Assembly: GCF_002285795.1 (NCBI RefSeq)
Contig: NZ_CP022961.1
Coordinates: 2,170,001 to 2,234,000 of the forward strand
Length of the DNA stretch: 64,000 nt
Direction: 5' to 3'
Source: Plantactinospora sp. KBS50
GTDB taxonomy: Bacteria; Actinomycetota; Actinomycetes; Mycobacteriales; Micromonosporaceae
Part shown: positions 36,388-46,053 of the stretch, in pieces
How positions within the stretch are numbered: position 1 is the stretch's first letter
Layout: each line of letters opens with the position of its first letter
Notes under the pieces: model-generated
The model's input: only the letters and a program-made list of their open reading frames with translations
Database searches by the model: none
What the model was told of the DNA's origin: nothing
Made by a program: the position numbers and the translations under genes

Positions 36388-36774
36388 GTGGATCCACTTC
36401 TGCTCACCGCCGCCTCGACGCTCGTGGCCTGGACGACCACGGAACTGGCGCAGGGCGGCCGGACGGCGGTGACCGCGCTTGTCGACTTCCTGCGTGACCG
36501 GTTCCGGCCCGATCCGCAGGCGCGGAAGGCCGTCGAGGCGGTGCTCCAGCAGCCCTCACCGGACACCGCCCGGCTTCTTGCCGAGGAGTTGCACCGCGAG
36601 ACGCTGCGCGACCCCGCGTTCGGCGCCGAGTTCGTCGCCCGGTGGCGGCAGGCCAACGCGGCGATCGAGGCGAGCACGGGCGGCGTGGTGAACTCGATCT
36701 CGGGTGAGGTGCGCGGGCCGGTGGTGCAGGCGCGGGACATCCACGGCGGCGTCTCCTTCGGCGACCCGCGCTGA
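36388..36774 (+). CDS. Small protein with helical N-terminus and possible amyloid-signalling motif
   Basis: 128 residues from a GTG with GGAGGTGA seven bases upstream, an excellent ribosome site. Residues 1-95 are helical (LLTAASTLVAWTTTELA, then TAVTALVDFLRDRF and two more helices). The C-terminus is NSISGEVRGPVVQARDIHGG followed by VSF. That tail resembles bacterial amyloid-signalling (BASS/RHIM-like) motifs, where a G-x-V-V-Q-A core joins an effector to an NLR or similar receptor; the N-terminal helical part would correspond to the Bell-type effector domain. This assignment is from memory of motif shape only. No receptor with a matching motif is in the window. Confidence 0.6.
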   Translation: MDPLLLTAASTLVAWTTTELAQGGRTAVTALVDFLRDRFRPDPQARKAVEAVLQQPSPDTARLLAEELHRETLRDPAFGAEFVARWRQANAAIEASTGGVVNSISGEVRGPVVQARDIHGGVSFGDPR

Positions 36775-36817
36775 CCGGCGACCCGCGCTGACCGGCGGAG
36801 GAGTGCCGGCCCGGGGT

Positions 36818-36878
36818 CGTCAGTCATACGTCAGGTACCTCAACCGGGCGTGATGAGGTACCTGACGTATGACTGACG
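36818..36878. terminator. 25-bp perfect inverted repeat between convergent genes
   Basis: Arms at 36818-36842 and 36854-36878 are perfectly complementary over 25 bases with an 11-base loop. The arms contain the core CATACGTCAGGTACCTCA and are less GC-rich than the surroundings. Placed between a plus-strand and a minus-strand stop, it most likely ends transcription in both directions; there is no U-run. Confidence 0.7.
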
Positions 36879-36938
36879 GTGCGCGCCGCGCGGCCGGCGG
36901 CGCGAAAGGGGGTCGGTGGCGCGGTGGGGGCGGCGCCG

Positions 36939-39056
36939 CTACGGGATGCGCCGGCCGTGTGCGTCCGGTACGCCGGACTTGCGGTAGAAATAGGCGTTGA
37001 TCTGGTCGCGCCACTCCTCGGCGCAGCGCAGCTGCTCGTCCAGCAGTTCGGTCACCCGGGCGTACAGCGCGTCGTCGAGCTGGCCGGTCAGCCGCCGCCA
37101 CCGCTCGTGCATCTCCACCACCTGCGCGACGCCGTCGAAGTGGGTGTCGTAGATGTGCTGGATGACGGTCGAGCCGCTGTGCAGCACGTGCGAATAGGGC
37201 ACGTGGTGGAAGAAGAGCAGCAACTCGTCGGGGCAGTCCGCCACCGACTCGTACGTCTGCGCCCACGGCGACGGGTACTGGCCGGCGAAACCGGTGCCGG
37301 TCGCCCGGGTACGGTCCACCCCGATGCCGTCCCGGTCGGCGAAGTGGTACGTGCCCCACTGGCTGTACTCGTAGCCGTCCACGCCGGGGCCGTAGTGGTT
37401 CGCGGGGTTGACCATGAAGCCCACGCCGAGCGGCGCGGTGTACCGCTCGTAGGTCCGCCAGGACCCGTCCATGATCTCGTGCAGCGTCGCGCGGACCGGC
37501 TCGGGATCCCCGACCGCCGGCGGCGCGAAGGTCAGCCCGATCCACTCGTCCAGGATGGCCGCCGGGTCGAGCCCGGGGTCCCAGGCGAGCCGGCCGAAGG
37601 CGTACAGGTTGGCCTGGGCCAGCGGATGTCCGGTCCAGAACGGGTCGTCGCCCACGTTGGACACCGCGGCCAGGCCGCCCCCGGCGCGCTCGGCGCCGTC
37701 CCGCGCCGTCCCGGCGGTCACGTCGGCGACCGTGTGGCCGTCCGGCCCCCAGGGGGTGAAGCGCAGCACCTCGCTCCAGTACGGGGCGAGGTAGCACACG
37801 TGCCGCTGCTGGCCGGTGTACTCCTGGGTGACCTGGAACTCCACCGCCAGCCGGGTGTGCGGCATGGCGGCGATCACCGGCGACACCGGCTCACGCGGCT
37901 GGAAGTCGATCGGACCGTGCTTGACCTGGAGGATCACGTTCTCCTGGAAGCTGCCGTCCAGCGGTGCGAAGTGGTCGTACGCGGCCCGCGCCCGGTCGGT
38001 CGAGCGGTCCCGCCAGTCCTGCCGGTGGTTGTAGACGAAGGCCCGCCAGTGCACCACGCCGCCGAACGGCGCCAGCGCCGCCGCCAGCATGTTCGCGCCG
38101 TCGGCGTGGCTGCGGCCGTACGCGAACGGGCCGGGCTGCCCCTCGGAGTCGGCCTTCACCAGGTACCCGCCGAAGTCGGGAATCCGCTGGTAGACCCGGC
38201 GGGTGGCGTCCGCCCACCAGGACCGCGCCCGCTCGTCCAGCGGATCCGCGGTGGGCAGCCCGCCGAGCGTCATCGGGGCGGCGAAGCTGACCGACAGGTG
38301 CACGCGGATCCCGTACGGCCGGAACTGGTCGGCCAGCTCCGCGACGTCGCCGAGCCGGTCGGTCAACAGCCGGGCCTCGGTGCTGTGTACGTTCACATTG
38401 TTCACCGAGACCGCGTTGACCCCGCTGGCCGCCAGCAGCCGCGCGTACCGGCGGACCCGGGCCTCGTCCCGGCGCGCCGCGCCGGCCCGCCAGAAGATGG
38501 ACCCGCCGGCGTAGCCGCGCTCCACCTGGCCCATCCGATCGACCTCGACGTTGTCCCAGTGGTCCAGCATCCGCAGCCGCAGGGCCGGGCGGTGCCGCTC
38601 GGCCGGCCGGTCCCGGAACGCCGCGTCGCCGAGCCGGACCAGGTGGAACAGGCCGTAGAGCAGCCCGGCCGGCCGGTCGGCCAGCAGCACCGTGACGCCG
38701 TCCCGCCGAGCCAGCAGGAAGCCCTCGTCGCCGAGCGGCGTCCCGGCGCCGTCCGGCCCGGCCAGCACCTCGGCGGCCACGGCCGGCAGCGGCGCCGCCG
38801 AGGTCAGCGCGAACACCACCTCGGCCTTCGCCGAGGCGTCGGCGTCGGCGGCGCTACCGTCGGCGGCGCTGCCGGCGCCCTCCGCGCCCGCGCCGGCCGG
38901 CAGCCGGTACGCGGTGCCGCCGTACCGGCCGGCGGCCTCGGCGAGTTCCCGGTGCACGGTGTCCACCAGCGTGCCCGCGCCGGCCACCAGGATCCGCCGC
39001 GCCCCGACGGCGCGGAACGCCTCCGCCGGCAGCCAGGCGGGATGTACCTCACTCAT
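36939..39056 (-). CDS. Alpha-glucuronidase, GH67
   Basis: 705 residues from an ATG with AAGGTG five bases upstream. GH67 hallmarks: [39 protein letters not shown], and [21 protein letters not shown] [14 protein letters not shown]. No signal peptide, so it works inside the cell. It removes 4-O-methyl-glucuronic acid from the non-reducing end of xylo-oligosaccharides. It is the last gene of the minus-strand xylan cluster, after GH42, with 115 bases in between that hold two 47-bp direct repeats. A mannonate dehydratase gene 10 kb away would serve the released uronate. Confidence 0.92.
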   Translation of the reverse strand: MSEVHPAWLPAEAFRAVGARRILVAGAGTLVDTVHRELAEAAGRYGGTAYRLPAGAGAEGAGSAADGSAADADASAKAEVVFALTSAAPLPAVAAEVLAGPDGAGTPLGDEGFLLARRDGVTVLLADRPAGLLYGLFHLVRLGDAAFRDRPAERHRPALRLRMLDHWDNVEVDRMGQVERGYAGGSIFWRAGAARRDEARVRRYARLLAASGVNAVSVNNVNVHSTEARLLTDRLGDVAELADQFRPYGIRVHLSVSFAAPMTLGGLPTADPLDERARSWWADATRRVYQRIPDFGGYLVKADSEGQPGPFAYGRSHADGANMLAAALAPFGGVVHWRAFVYNHRQDWRDRSTDRARAAYDHFAPLDGSFQENVILQVKHGPIDFQPREPVSPVIAAMPHTRLAVEFQVTQEYTGQQRHVCYLAPYWSEVLRFTPWGPDGHTVADVTAGTARDGAERAGGGLAAVSNVGDDPFWTGHPLAQANLYAFGRLAWDPGLDPAAILDEWIGLTFAPPAVGDPEPVRATLHEIMDGSWRTYERYTAPLGVGFMVNPANHYGPGVDGYEYSQWGTYHFADRDGIGVDRTRATGTGFAGQYPSPWAQTYESVADCPDELLLFFHHVPYSHVLHSGSTVIQHIYDTHFDGVAQVVEMHERWRRLTGQLDDALYARVTELLDEQLRCAEEWRDQINAYFYRKSGVPDAHGRRIP

Positions 39057-39068
39057 GGAACACCTTTC

Positions 39069-39175
39069 GTTCGCGACTGCGGGGCTGGCAGGACCGGCCG
39101 GCTCCTCGCGCTCACGGGTAACACGTTTGTTCGCGACTGCGGGGCTGGCAGGACCGGCCAGCTCCTCGCGCTCAC
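39069..39175. repeat. Two 47-bp direct repeats, 60-bp period
   Basis: Copies at 39069-39115 and 39129-39175 differ at one base. Both contain TTCGCGACTGCGGGGCTGGC and end in CGCGCTCAC. They lie between the GH42 stop and the GH67 start. Confidence 0.85.
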
Positions 39176-41208
39176 TGGCCACCCTGGCGGATGAGCAGGA
39201 CGCCGCGGCCCGGCAGCCGGACCGGCTCGCCGGCGATCACCCGGTCGCCGCTCAGCAGCTCCACCCCGGTCACCCGGGCCGGCACCGTCACCGGCTCGGC
39301 GTCGTGGTTGAGCAGGAAGGTCAGCCGGGTGCCGTCCGGGGCGACCCGGACGGCCGTCTCCAGCGCGGGCAGGTCCGGGTACGGCCCGAGCAGGTCGTGC
39401 CGCTCCAGCACCCGCCGCAGCACCCAGGACACCCCGGCCTGGTCCAGCCCGGCGGCCACGTACCAGCCGTGCCCGGCACCGTACGCGTTGCGGGTGACCG
39501 CCGGGGTGCCGGCGTAGAAATCGGACCGGTACTCGCCGACCACCTCGGCGCCGGTCGGGATGACCAGCTCGAACAGCAGCCGCGACGCGACCTCGACGGT
39601 GTCCGGACCGGTGCCCAGCCGGACCGGGTTGACCACCTCCGGGCCGCGGGCGTCCCACTCGTCGATCCGGACGCCCATCAGCGGCGCCAGCGGGCCGGGC
39701 ACGTCGGCCAGGAACGCCTGGTCGTGCTCGTCCACCCGGCCGGACAGGAAGGTCGTCACCACCGTGCCGCCGCGCCGTGCCACCGCCGCGAGCCGTTCGG
39801 CCAGGTCACCCTTGACCATGTGCAGCGCCGGGGCGACCACCACGTCGTACCCGGACAGGTCGGCGGTCACCGGAACCACGTCGAGGTCGGCGCCGGCCTC
39901 CCAGATCGCCCGGTGGTACGCCTGCACCACGTCCTGATAGCGGACCAGCCGGGACGGGCCGTCGGAGATCTCCAGCGCCCACCAGCTGTCCCAGTCGAAC
40001 AGCAGCGCCACCCGGGCCGGGGTGCGGGCGCCCAGCGTGGCCCCGCCGAGCCGCTCCAGCTCGGCGCCCAGCTCGGCCACCTCGCGGAACACCCGGGTGT
40101 CGGAGCGGCCGGCGTGCCCGATGACCGCGCCGTGGTACTTCTCCGACGCGCCGCGGGAGGCGCGCATCTGGAAGAACAGCACCGCGTCGGCACCGTGCGC
40201 CACGGCCTGCCAGCTCCACAGCCGCATCAGCCCCGGACGCTTCAGCGGGTTGACGTCGCGGCACGCGGTGAAGCTGGGGGTCTGCTCCATCAGCCAGAAC
40301 GGCTGGCCGTCCTTGAGCCCGCGCATCAGGTCGTGGGTGAGCGCCATCCGCGCCGCCGAGTCGTCGTCCGGCGGGTAGTTGTCCCAGGAGGCGAAGTCCA
40401 GGTACGGGGCCCAGCGGTGGTAGTCGATCGGCCGGTACATGCCCATGAAGTTCGTGGTGATCGGCAGGTCCGGGCTGGACTCGCGGATGGCCGCCGACTC
40501 GTCCCGGAAGTTGGTGAGCATGGCCTCCGACATGAACCGCAGGTAGTCCAGGGTGATGCCCTGGAAGGCCGTGTGGTCCGGGCCGCGCCAGTGTTCGGTG
40601 AGCGCCGACGGGGGTTCGATCTCGGCCCAGTCGGTGAAGGTGTGCGCCCAGAACGTCGTGTACCAGGCCGTGTTGAGCGCGTCGAGGGTGCCGTAGCGCT
40701 CCCGCAGCCAGTCCCGGAAGCCCGCGGCGCACAGCTCGCAGTAGCAGGCGCCGCCGTACTCGTTGCCGACGTGCCAGGCCAGCACGGCCGGGTTGCCCGC
40801 GTACCGCCGGGCGACCCGGCGGGCCAGCTCGGTGGAGAGCCGCCGGAAGGCGGGGGAGCTGGGGCAGGAGTTGTGCCGCTGGCCGAACCGGTGCCGGCGC
40901 CCCTCGAAGTCGACCCGGGTCACCTCCGGATACCTGCGCGCCAGCCACGGCGGGTGCGCGCCGGTGCCGGTGGCCAGGCAGATCCGCCGGCCCTGCGCCG
41001 CGGCCCGCTCGACGATCCGGTCCAGCAGGGTGAAGTCGTACACGTCCTCGGCGGGCTGGGTGAGGGCCCAGTCGAAGACGCCGAGGGTCACGGTGTCGAT
41101 CCGGGCGGCGTCGAAGAGCCGGTAGTCCTGCTCCCACACCTCCTCGGGCCACTGTTCCGGGTTGTAGTCGCCGCCGTAGGGGATCCGGGTGGTCGCCGGC
41201 AGGGTCAC
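39172..41208 (-). CDS. Beta-galactosidase-like glycoside hydrolase, GH42
   Basis: 678 residues; the GTG start overlaps the stop of the DUF624 gene. The N-terminal TIM barrel starts [14 protein letters not shown], with acid/base E150 in [10 protein letters not shown] and nucleophile E308 in FWLMEQTPS. The zinc-type cysteines C115, C155, C157 and C160 of GH42 are kept, followed by the trimerisation and beta domains. No signal peptide. GH42 enzymes cleave beta-galactosides and sometimes alpha-L-arabinopyranosides; within a glucuronoxylan cluster it may trim galactose or arabinopyranose side chains. Confidence 0.93.
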   Translation of the reverse strand: MTLPATTRIPYGGDYNPEQWPEEVWEQDYRLFDAARIDTVTLGVFDWALTQPAEDVYDFTLLDRIVERAAAQGRRICLATGTGAHPPWLARRYPEVTRVDFEGRRHRFGQRHNSCPSSPAFRRLSTELARRVARRYAGNPAVLAWHVGNEYGGACYCELCAAGFRDWLRERYGTLDALNTAWYTTFWAHTFTDWAEIEPPSALTEHWRGPDHTAFQGITLDYLRFMSEAMLTNFRDESAAIRESSPDLPITTNFMGMYRPIDYHRWAPYLDFASWDNYPPDDDSAARMALTHDLMRGLKDGQPFWLMEQTPSFTACRDVNPLKRPGLMRLWSWQAVAHGADAVLFFQMRASRGASEKYHGAVIGHAGRSDTRVFREVAELGAELERLGGATLGARTPARVALLFDWDSWWALEISDGPSRLVRYQDVVQAYHRAIWEAGADLDVVPVTADLSGYDVVVAPALHMVKGDLAERLAAVARRGGTVVTTFLSGRVDEHDQAFLADVPGPLAPLMGVRIDEWDARGPEVVNPVRLGTGPDTVEVASRLLFELVIPTGAEVVGEYRSDFYAGTPAVTRNAYGAGHGWYVAAGLDQAGVSWVLRRVLERHDLLGPYPDLPALETAVRVAPDGTRLTFLLNHDAEPVTVPARVTGVELLSGDRVIAGEPVRLPGRGVLLIRQGGQ

Positions 41209-41885
41209 GCCGTGAACTCCTTGGTGATGGTGTCGATCAGCTGGGCGCCGTTGGCCAGCAGGGCCAGCGCGAACAGCGAGGCGATCAGGGCCAGCGCCGG
41301 CACCGAGACGAGCGCCGCGATGCCGGCCGCCACCACGAGCAGGCCGACGTTGCCGATGGTGACCTTCGGGGTACGGGCCACGAAGTACACGGCCAGCCGG
41401 ATGACGTCGCGGGTGCGGAAGGTGAACAGCGAGACGATGATCAGCGCGTTGAGCCCGGCGAAGCCGGCCAGCAGGGCGATCAGGAGCAGCAGCGCGGCCC
41501 ACCATCCCGGCACCGCCGCGTCCCCGAAGTGGGCCAGGTTGACCGTCAGGACGGTCAGCAGGAGCAGCAGCGGCACCCAGACCAGCAGCGTCTGCGCCAC
41601 GTTGGCCCGGTAGCCGCGCCAGAAGGCCCGGGCGGGGTGCAGGTCGGTCAGGTCGAGGCTGCGGCGGCGCAGCGCGTACACGGCCGCGGACAGCGCCGGG
41701 CCGAGCGGTACGGCGCAGGCGGCGACCAGCGGGATGTTGCTGGCGTCGAGGTCCAGCAGGACCAGCGGCACCAGGCCGGGCGCGGCGGTGAGCAGCACCA
41801 GCAGCTCGATCGTCAGCAGCGTGTAGAGCAGCGCCGCGACCTTGGACAGCGGCCCGACGCCGAACTGCGAACGCGGCTCGCTCAC
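41205..41885 (-). CDS. DUF624 (YesL-like) membrane protein
   Basis: 226 residues with four to five membrane segments (VAALLYTLLTIELLVLLTAAPGL first, then VAACAVPLGPALSAAVYALR). DUF624 proteins of the YesL type are frequently found with oligosaccharide ABC importers and glycosidases but have no known biochemical role. It is four-base coupled to the genes on both sides (GTGA overlaps), clearly within the xylan operon. The start GTG follows the GH39 stop. Confidence 0.85.
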   Translation of the reverse strand: MSEPRSQFGVGPLSKVAALLYTLLTIELLVLLTAAPGLVPLVLLDLDASNIPLVAACAVPLGPALSAAVYALRRRSLDLTDLHPARAFWRGYRANVAQTLLVWVPLLLLLTVLTVNLAHFGDAAVPGWWAALLLLIALLAGFAGLNALIIVSLFTFRTRDVIRLAVYFVARTPKVTIGNVGLLVVAAGIAALVSVPALALIASLFALALLANGAQLIDTITKEFTA

Positions 41886-43414
41886 GGCTGGTCCTCCCGC
41901 GCCAGCAGCGGCAGGCCGTCGTGCCACCAGGGCGGGGTCTCGTCGACCACCGGGGTCAGCTCGGCCAGCGTCACCTCGTGCCGGGACAGTTCCAGGTCGA
42001 GGGCGACCCGGCCGGACTCGATCGGCAGGCTCGCGTGCCGCCGGGCCGGCTCGGCCGCCGCGCGCAGCGCGTCGAGCTGCCCTTCCCGCGGCGAGGCCGG
42101 GCAGCCCATCTCGCACCAGGCCGCCCAGACGTTGCCGTCCTGTTCGCTGACCGAGGAGCGCAGCAGGAAGGCCGAGGCCGCGGTGCCGGTCCCGACCGGC
42201 ACCGACAGCCGTACGGTGTGCCGCTGCGGCGCCGGGTCCCGGCCGGTGACGTCCACCGGCGCCCAGGCCAGCACCGCGATCCGGCCGGTGCCGTCCCGGG
42301 TGACCAGGTGATCGTCGCCGTGCGCCAGGACCTGCTCACCGAGCCGGGCCATGAACGCGTACAGGTGGTAGGTCGGCTTCTTGATCTGCCGGTGGGCGAG
42401 CAGCCCGAACCCGCCGTGCAGCAGCGTGGTCGGGATGCCCACCTCCTCGAACACGTCGCAGAAGGTCCAGTACGAGAACGAGTCGACCAGGTCGCCGCCG
42501 GCCGCCAGGACCGGGGCCAGGTACGCGGCGTTGAACGCCGTGTCGTGCACGGGGTTGTCCGGCCGGTACGAGGAGTTGAACTCGGTGATGTGCACGGGCA
42601 GGTCGGCCAGCGGCGTGCCGGCCAGATCCCGGCGCGGCTGGGCGAACTGCTCCAGCAGCCGGCCGGCCGGGGCGAGCGTCTGCCGGGTACCGAACGGCAC
42701 GTGCCGGGCCGGTCCCGAGGTGTACGCGTGCCGGCTGACGAAGTCGACCGGCACCGCGCGTTCGGTGACGAACTCGGCGAACGGCAGCAGCCACTCCGGT
42801 CCGCCGGGGGAGACGGCCGGCCCGCCGACCTGCAACCCGGCGTCCACCTCCTTGATCGTGGTGGCCGTCACCTCGTACAGCCGGTGGTAGGCGGCCCGGT
42901 CCGCGCCCGCCCAGAAGACGTCCAGGTCGGGTTCGTTCCACACCTCGATGGGCCAGCGGCGCACCTCGTCCAGGCCGTACCGGTCGATCAGGTGCGTCAC
43001 GGTGGCCCGGACCAGGTCGGCCCAGTCGGCGTGCGAGCGGGGCGGGGTGACGTTGCCGCGCCACCAGAACACCGTCTGGTCGCCGGAGGCCAGCCCGGAG
43101 GGCATGAAGCCCAACTCCACGAACGGCCGGATCCCGAGGGCGAGGTACGCGTCCACCACCTGGTCCAGGTAGGTGAACGCGTACCTCGTCCCCCGCGACC
43201 CGGCGTGCTCGTACGGCTGGTGCACGCCCAGACCGTCACTGAGCAGCCCGTGGCCGCGGATGTGCCGGAAGCCGATCTCCCGCTGGATCAGCGCCAACGA
43301 CTCCTGGTAGTCCTGTCGCAACGCCAGGTCGAAGCGGCCGGTGCCGACGCACTGCCGCCAGGCGTCGGGCAGCCGGCGCAGGGACGTGTCGGGAACGCTG
43401 ATCCGAGCGGGCAC
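41882..43414 (-). CDS. Beta-xylosidase-like glycoside hydrolase, GH39
   Basis: 510 residues. TIM-barrel motifs of GH39: FRHIRGHGLLSD near residue 49, acid/base E161 in EVWNEPDLDVF and nucleophile E278 in VHITEFNSSY, with YWTFCDVFEE and a C-terminal beta domain. No signal peptide, so it acts on imported xylo-oligosaccharides, releasing xylose. It ends in a four-base overlap with DUF624, and starts three bases after the stop of the solute-binding protein gene. Confidence 0.92.
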   Translation of the reverse strand: MPARISVPDTSLRRLPDAWRQCVGTGRFDLALRQDYQESLALIQREIGFRHIRGHGLLSDGLGVHQPYEHAGSRGTRYAFTYLDQVVDAYLALGIRPFVELGFMPSGLASGDQTVFWWRGNVTPPRSHADWADLVRATVTHLIDRYGLDEVRRWPIEVWNEPDLDVFWAGADRAAYHRLYEVTATTIKEVDAGLQVGGPAVSPGGPEWLLPFAEFVTERAVPVDFVSRHAYTSGPARHVPFGTRQTLAPAGRLLEQFAQPRRDLAGTPLADLPVHITEFNSSYRPDNPVHDTAFNAAYLAPVLAAGGDLVDSFSYWTFCDVFEEVGIPTTLLHGGFGLLAHRQIKKPTYHLYAFMARLGEQVLAHGDDHLVTRDGTGRIAVLAWAPVDVTGRDPAPQRHTVRLSVPVGTGTAASAFLLRSSVSEQDGNVWAAWCEMGCPASPREGQLDALRAAAEPARRHASLPIESGRVALDLELSRHEVTLAELTPVVDETPPWWHDGLPLLAREDQP

Positions 43415-43417
43415 GGG

Positions 43418-45076
43418 TCAGCCGTGTTCCTTCTGGAACCGCTCGTACGCCTTGTTCACGGTGTCCACGTACTGGTCCATGCTCTTGCCCTTGAGTTCGG
43501 AAAGGTACGCGTCCCAGTCGCTCAGCGGCCGCTCGCCCAGGATGAACTTGAGGGTCTGCTGGTCGACGTGGTCGCGCAGCCCACTCTCCCACAGCGTCGC
43601 CTGCTCGCGCTCGTCGGCGTTGAGCGGCTTCGGCGGAGGCAGCGGCAGCGTCTGGCGCTGGTTCATCAGCTTCTGGTACTCCTGCTCCTCCTGCGGGAAC
43701 TGCGAGTTGAGCAGGTTGGTGCTGCCGCCGTAGGCGAACACGCCGTTGGAGAACCCGAAGTCGGCGTTCAGCGCCTTCGAGGCGCCCGGGTTCAGGCCGG
43801 CCCAGTCGACGTCGGAGGCCAGCTTGAAGGTGCCGGCGTTGACGTCGCCGGTGTAGGTGGTCCCCTCGACGCCCCACTTGGCGAACAGCTCGCCCTCGTC
43901 GGAGTACCACAGCCAGTCGATGAACTGCATCATGGCCACGAAGTTCTCGCTGTCCCGCGCCTTCGACGAGATCATCAGGCCGTTCTCCAGCCGGGTGGTG
44001 CCGTCCAGGACCGGACCCATCGGTCCGACCGGCAGCGGCAGCTTCGCCACGGTGGCGCCGGAGATCTTCGCGATGTCCTTGCGGTAGCTGTTGACCAGTT
44101 CCTGCGCGTTGGTGCTGATCACGAAGGACTTGCCGGCGGCGAACTTCGCCCGCGCGTCCTCGTCGCTCTGGGTGAAGCTCTCCGGGTCGAGCAGCTTCTC
44201 CGAGACCAGGGTGTTGAGGTACTGGACGACCTGCTTGTACTGGTCCATGGAGCCGCTGTAGACGAACTTCTTGGCGCCGTCGTCCCAGTGGGTGCTCTGC
44301 CAGGCCCAGCCGGCGTAGGTGCCGTACGCGGTGCTGAGGATGCCCAGCAGGTTGTTGGCGCCGGGGCCGGGCGCGTTGCTCCAGCGGTCGGACAGCGGGT
44401 ACTTGTCCGGGTACGCCTGCTTGATCGCCCGGAGCATGTTGGTGATGTCGTCCCAGGTCTGCGGCGTGGCGATGCCGAGCTTCTCAAGGACGTCGGTGCG
44501 GGCGGCCAGGGTGTAGTCCTGCCAGGCGGCCTCGTGCAGGCCCGGCAGCAGGTAGAACTTGCCGTCGGCCTGGCGCAGGCCGTCGATGTTGCTCTCCAGC
44601 TTCCACTTGGCGACCTTGTCCTTGAAGTTCGGCATCAGGTCGAGGTAGTCGCTGACCGGCAGGATCGCACCCGAGGCGATGTACTCCTCCTCGCCCGGGT
44701 GGTACGTCTTCGGGATGATCGAGGGGGCGTTGCCGCCGCTGATCATCACGCTGCGCTTCTGGTTGTAGTCGCTGAGCGGGATCACCGTCGGGTCGAAGCT
44801 GATGTTGGTCCGCTTGCTCAGCTCGGACCAGAACATCCAGTCGGCCTTGTAGGGGTAGCCCGGGTTGCTCAGCACCGCGATCGAGAACTTGATCGGCGCG
44901 GTGGCCTTGAACTGGGTGCCGACGCCGAAGTCGTCCATGGCGCCGACCTTGTTCTTGGACAGGTCCTTGCTGTCCTTGGAACTGCTGTCGCTGCCGCAGC
45001 CGGCGAGGGTGAAGGCGGCGGCGCCGGCGACGCCGGCTGCCCCGAACAGCAGCCTGCGCCTGGATAGCTCGTGCAT
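43418..45076 (-). CDS. Sugar ABC transporter substrate-binding lipoprotein
   Basis: 552 residues. The N-terminus MHELSRRRLLFGAAGVAG-AAAFTLAGCGSD contains a twin-arginine and a lipobox (LAGC), so it is exported and lipid-anchored. The length and the motifs (FDPTVIPLSDYNQKRSVM, FMNFIDWLW-like VAMMQFIDWLWYSDEGELFAKWG) fit the large LplA/YtcQ-type family-1 binding proteins that feed LplB/LplC permeases. The likely ligand is an aldotetraouronic or xylo-oligosaccharide, inferred from the cluster. No ATPase gene is in the cluster; a shared MsiK-type ATPase elsewhere is probable. Confidence 0.93.
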   Translation of the reverse strand: MHELSRRRLLFGAAGVAGAAAFTLAGCGSDSSSKDSKDLSKNKVGAMDDFGVGTQFKATAPIKFSIAVLSNPGYPYKADWMFWSELSKRTNISFDPTVIPLSDYNQKRSVMISGGNAPSIIPKTYHPGEEEYIASGAILPVSDYLDLMPNFKDKVAKWKLESNIDGLRQADGKFYLLPGLHEAAWQDYTLAARTDVLEKLGIATPQTWDDITNMLRAIKQAYPDKYPLSDRWSNAPGPGANNLLGILSTAYGTYAGWAWQSTHWDDGAKKFVYSGSMDQYKQVVQYLNTLVSEKLLDPESFTQSDEDARAKFAAGKSFVISTNAQELVNSYRKDIAKISGATVAKLPLPVGPMGPVLDGTTRLENGLMISSKARDSENFVAMMQFIDWLWYSDEGELFAKWGVEGTTYTGDVNAGTFKLASDVDWAGLNPGASKALNADFGFSNGVFAYGGSTNLLNSQFPQEEQEYQKLMNQRQTLPLPPPKPLNADEREQATLWESGLRDHVDQQTLKFILGERPLSDWDAYLSELKGKSMDQYVDTVNKAYERFQKEHG

Positions 45077-45112
45077 GGGGTGGGTCCTTTCGAGGGGTAC
45101 GAGAGAGACGGG

Positions 45113-46053
45113 TTAGCCCTTGACGGCGCCGAGCATCACGCCGGATACGAAGTACCGCTGGATGAAGGGGTAGACGAGCGTGATCGGCAGGCAGGTGAGC
45201 ACGACCGCCACGGCCTTGACGTTCGCCTGGATCTGCAGGGCGGTGTCGCTGGACATGCCGACGTCGGTACCGCTGAGGCCGGCGAGAATGTTGCGCAGGT
45301 ACACGGTGACCGGCTGGAGTTCCAGGCGGTCCATGTAGAGGAACGCGGAGAACCACGAGTTCCAGAACGAGACCGCGTAGAACAGGATCATCGTGGCGAT
45401 CACCGCCTTGGACAGCGGCAGCACGACCCTCAGCAGGATGCCGTACGTGTTCAGGCCGTCGACCGCGGCGGCCTCCTCCAACTCGCTGGGCAGGCTCTCG
45501 AAGAACGCCTTCATCACCAGCAGGTTGAAGACGCTTATGGCGTTGGGCAGCGCGATGGCCCACAGGGTGTTCCGCAGCCCGAGGTTGCTGACCAGCACGT
45601 AGTTGGGGATCAGCCCGCCGTTGAAGAACATCGTGAACAGCGCGACGCCGATCAGCGCCGTCCGGCCCCGCAGGTGCCGCTTGGACAGCACGTACGCGTA
45701 GCTGGTGGTCAGCACCATGGCGATGAGCGTGGCCACCGTGGTGTACACGATCGTGTTGCGGTAGTTGGTCCAGAACATCGGGTCGTCCATCACGTGCCGG
45801 TAGGTCTGCGTGGTGAAGCCCTTGGGCCAGAGCGTGACCTCGCCGGCGACGATGTAGTGCTCCTGGCTGAACGACCGCGCCAGGATGTTGACCAGGGGAA
45901 CAGCGTCAACACCACGACACCGGTCAGGAAGATGGCGTTGAAGACCTGGAAGACCCGGTATCCGCGGGTGGTCCGGGGGCCGCGGGTGCGGGGGGTGCGC
46001 AGGTTGGTCCGGACCGGCCGGCCGGGCGCACTCGGGTCGATGACGGTTACCAC
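45113..46053 (-). CDS. Carbohydrate ABC transporter permease, LplC/YtcP type (frameshifted in this sequence)
   Basis: The N-terminal 57 residues (VTVIDPSAPGRPV then TTRGYRVFQVFNAIFLTG) read in one frame up to VVLTLFP. From there the family sequence continues in another frame through HVMDDPMFWTNYRNTIVYT, the EAA-type loop ELEEAAAVDGLNTYGILLRVVLPL and a C-terminal VSGVMLGAVKG. One missing base in the G4 run at 45895-45898 (plus strand) accounts for this; restored length is 313. It has six membrane segments and is partner to the upstream permease, with a short overlap of starts and stops. Confidence 0.88.

Noticed and set aside
36818-36878. Possible MITE or insertion-sequence remnant
   Set aside because: Only the inverted repeat is present, no target duplication or internal sequence is visible, and its position between convergent stops is explained by termination.
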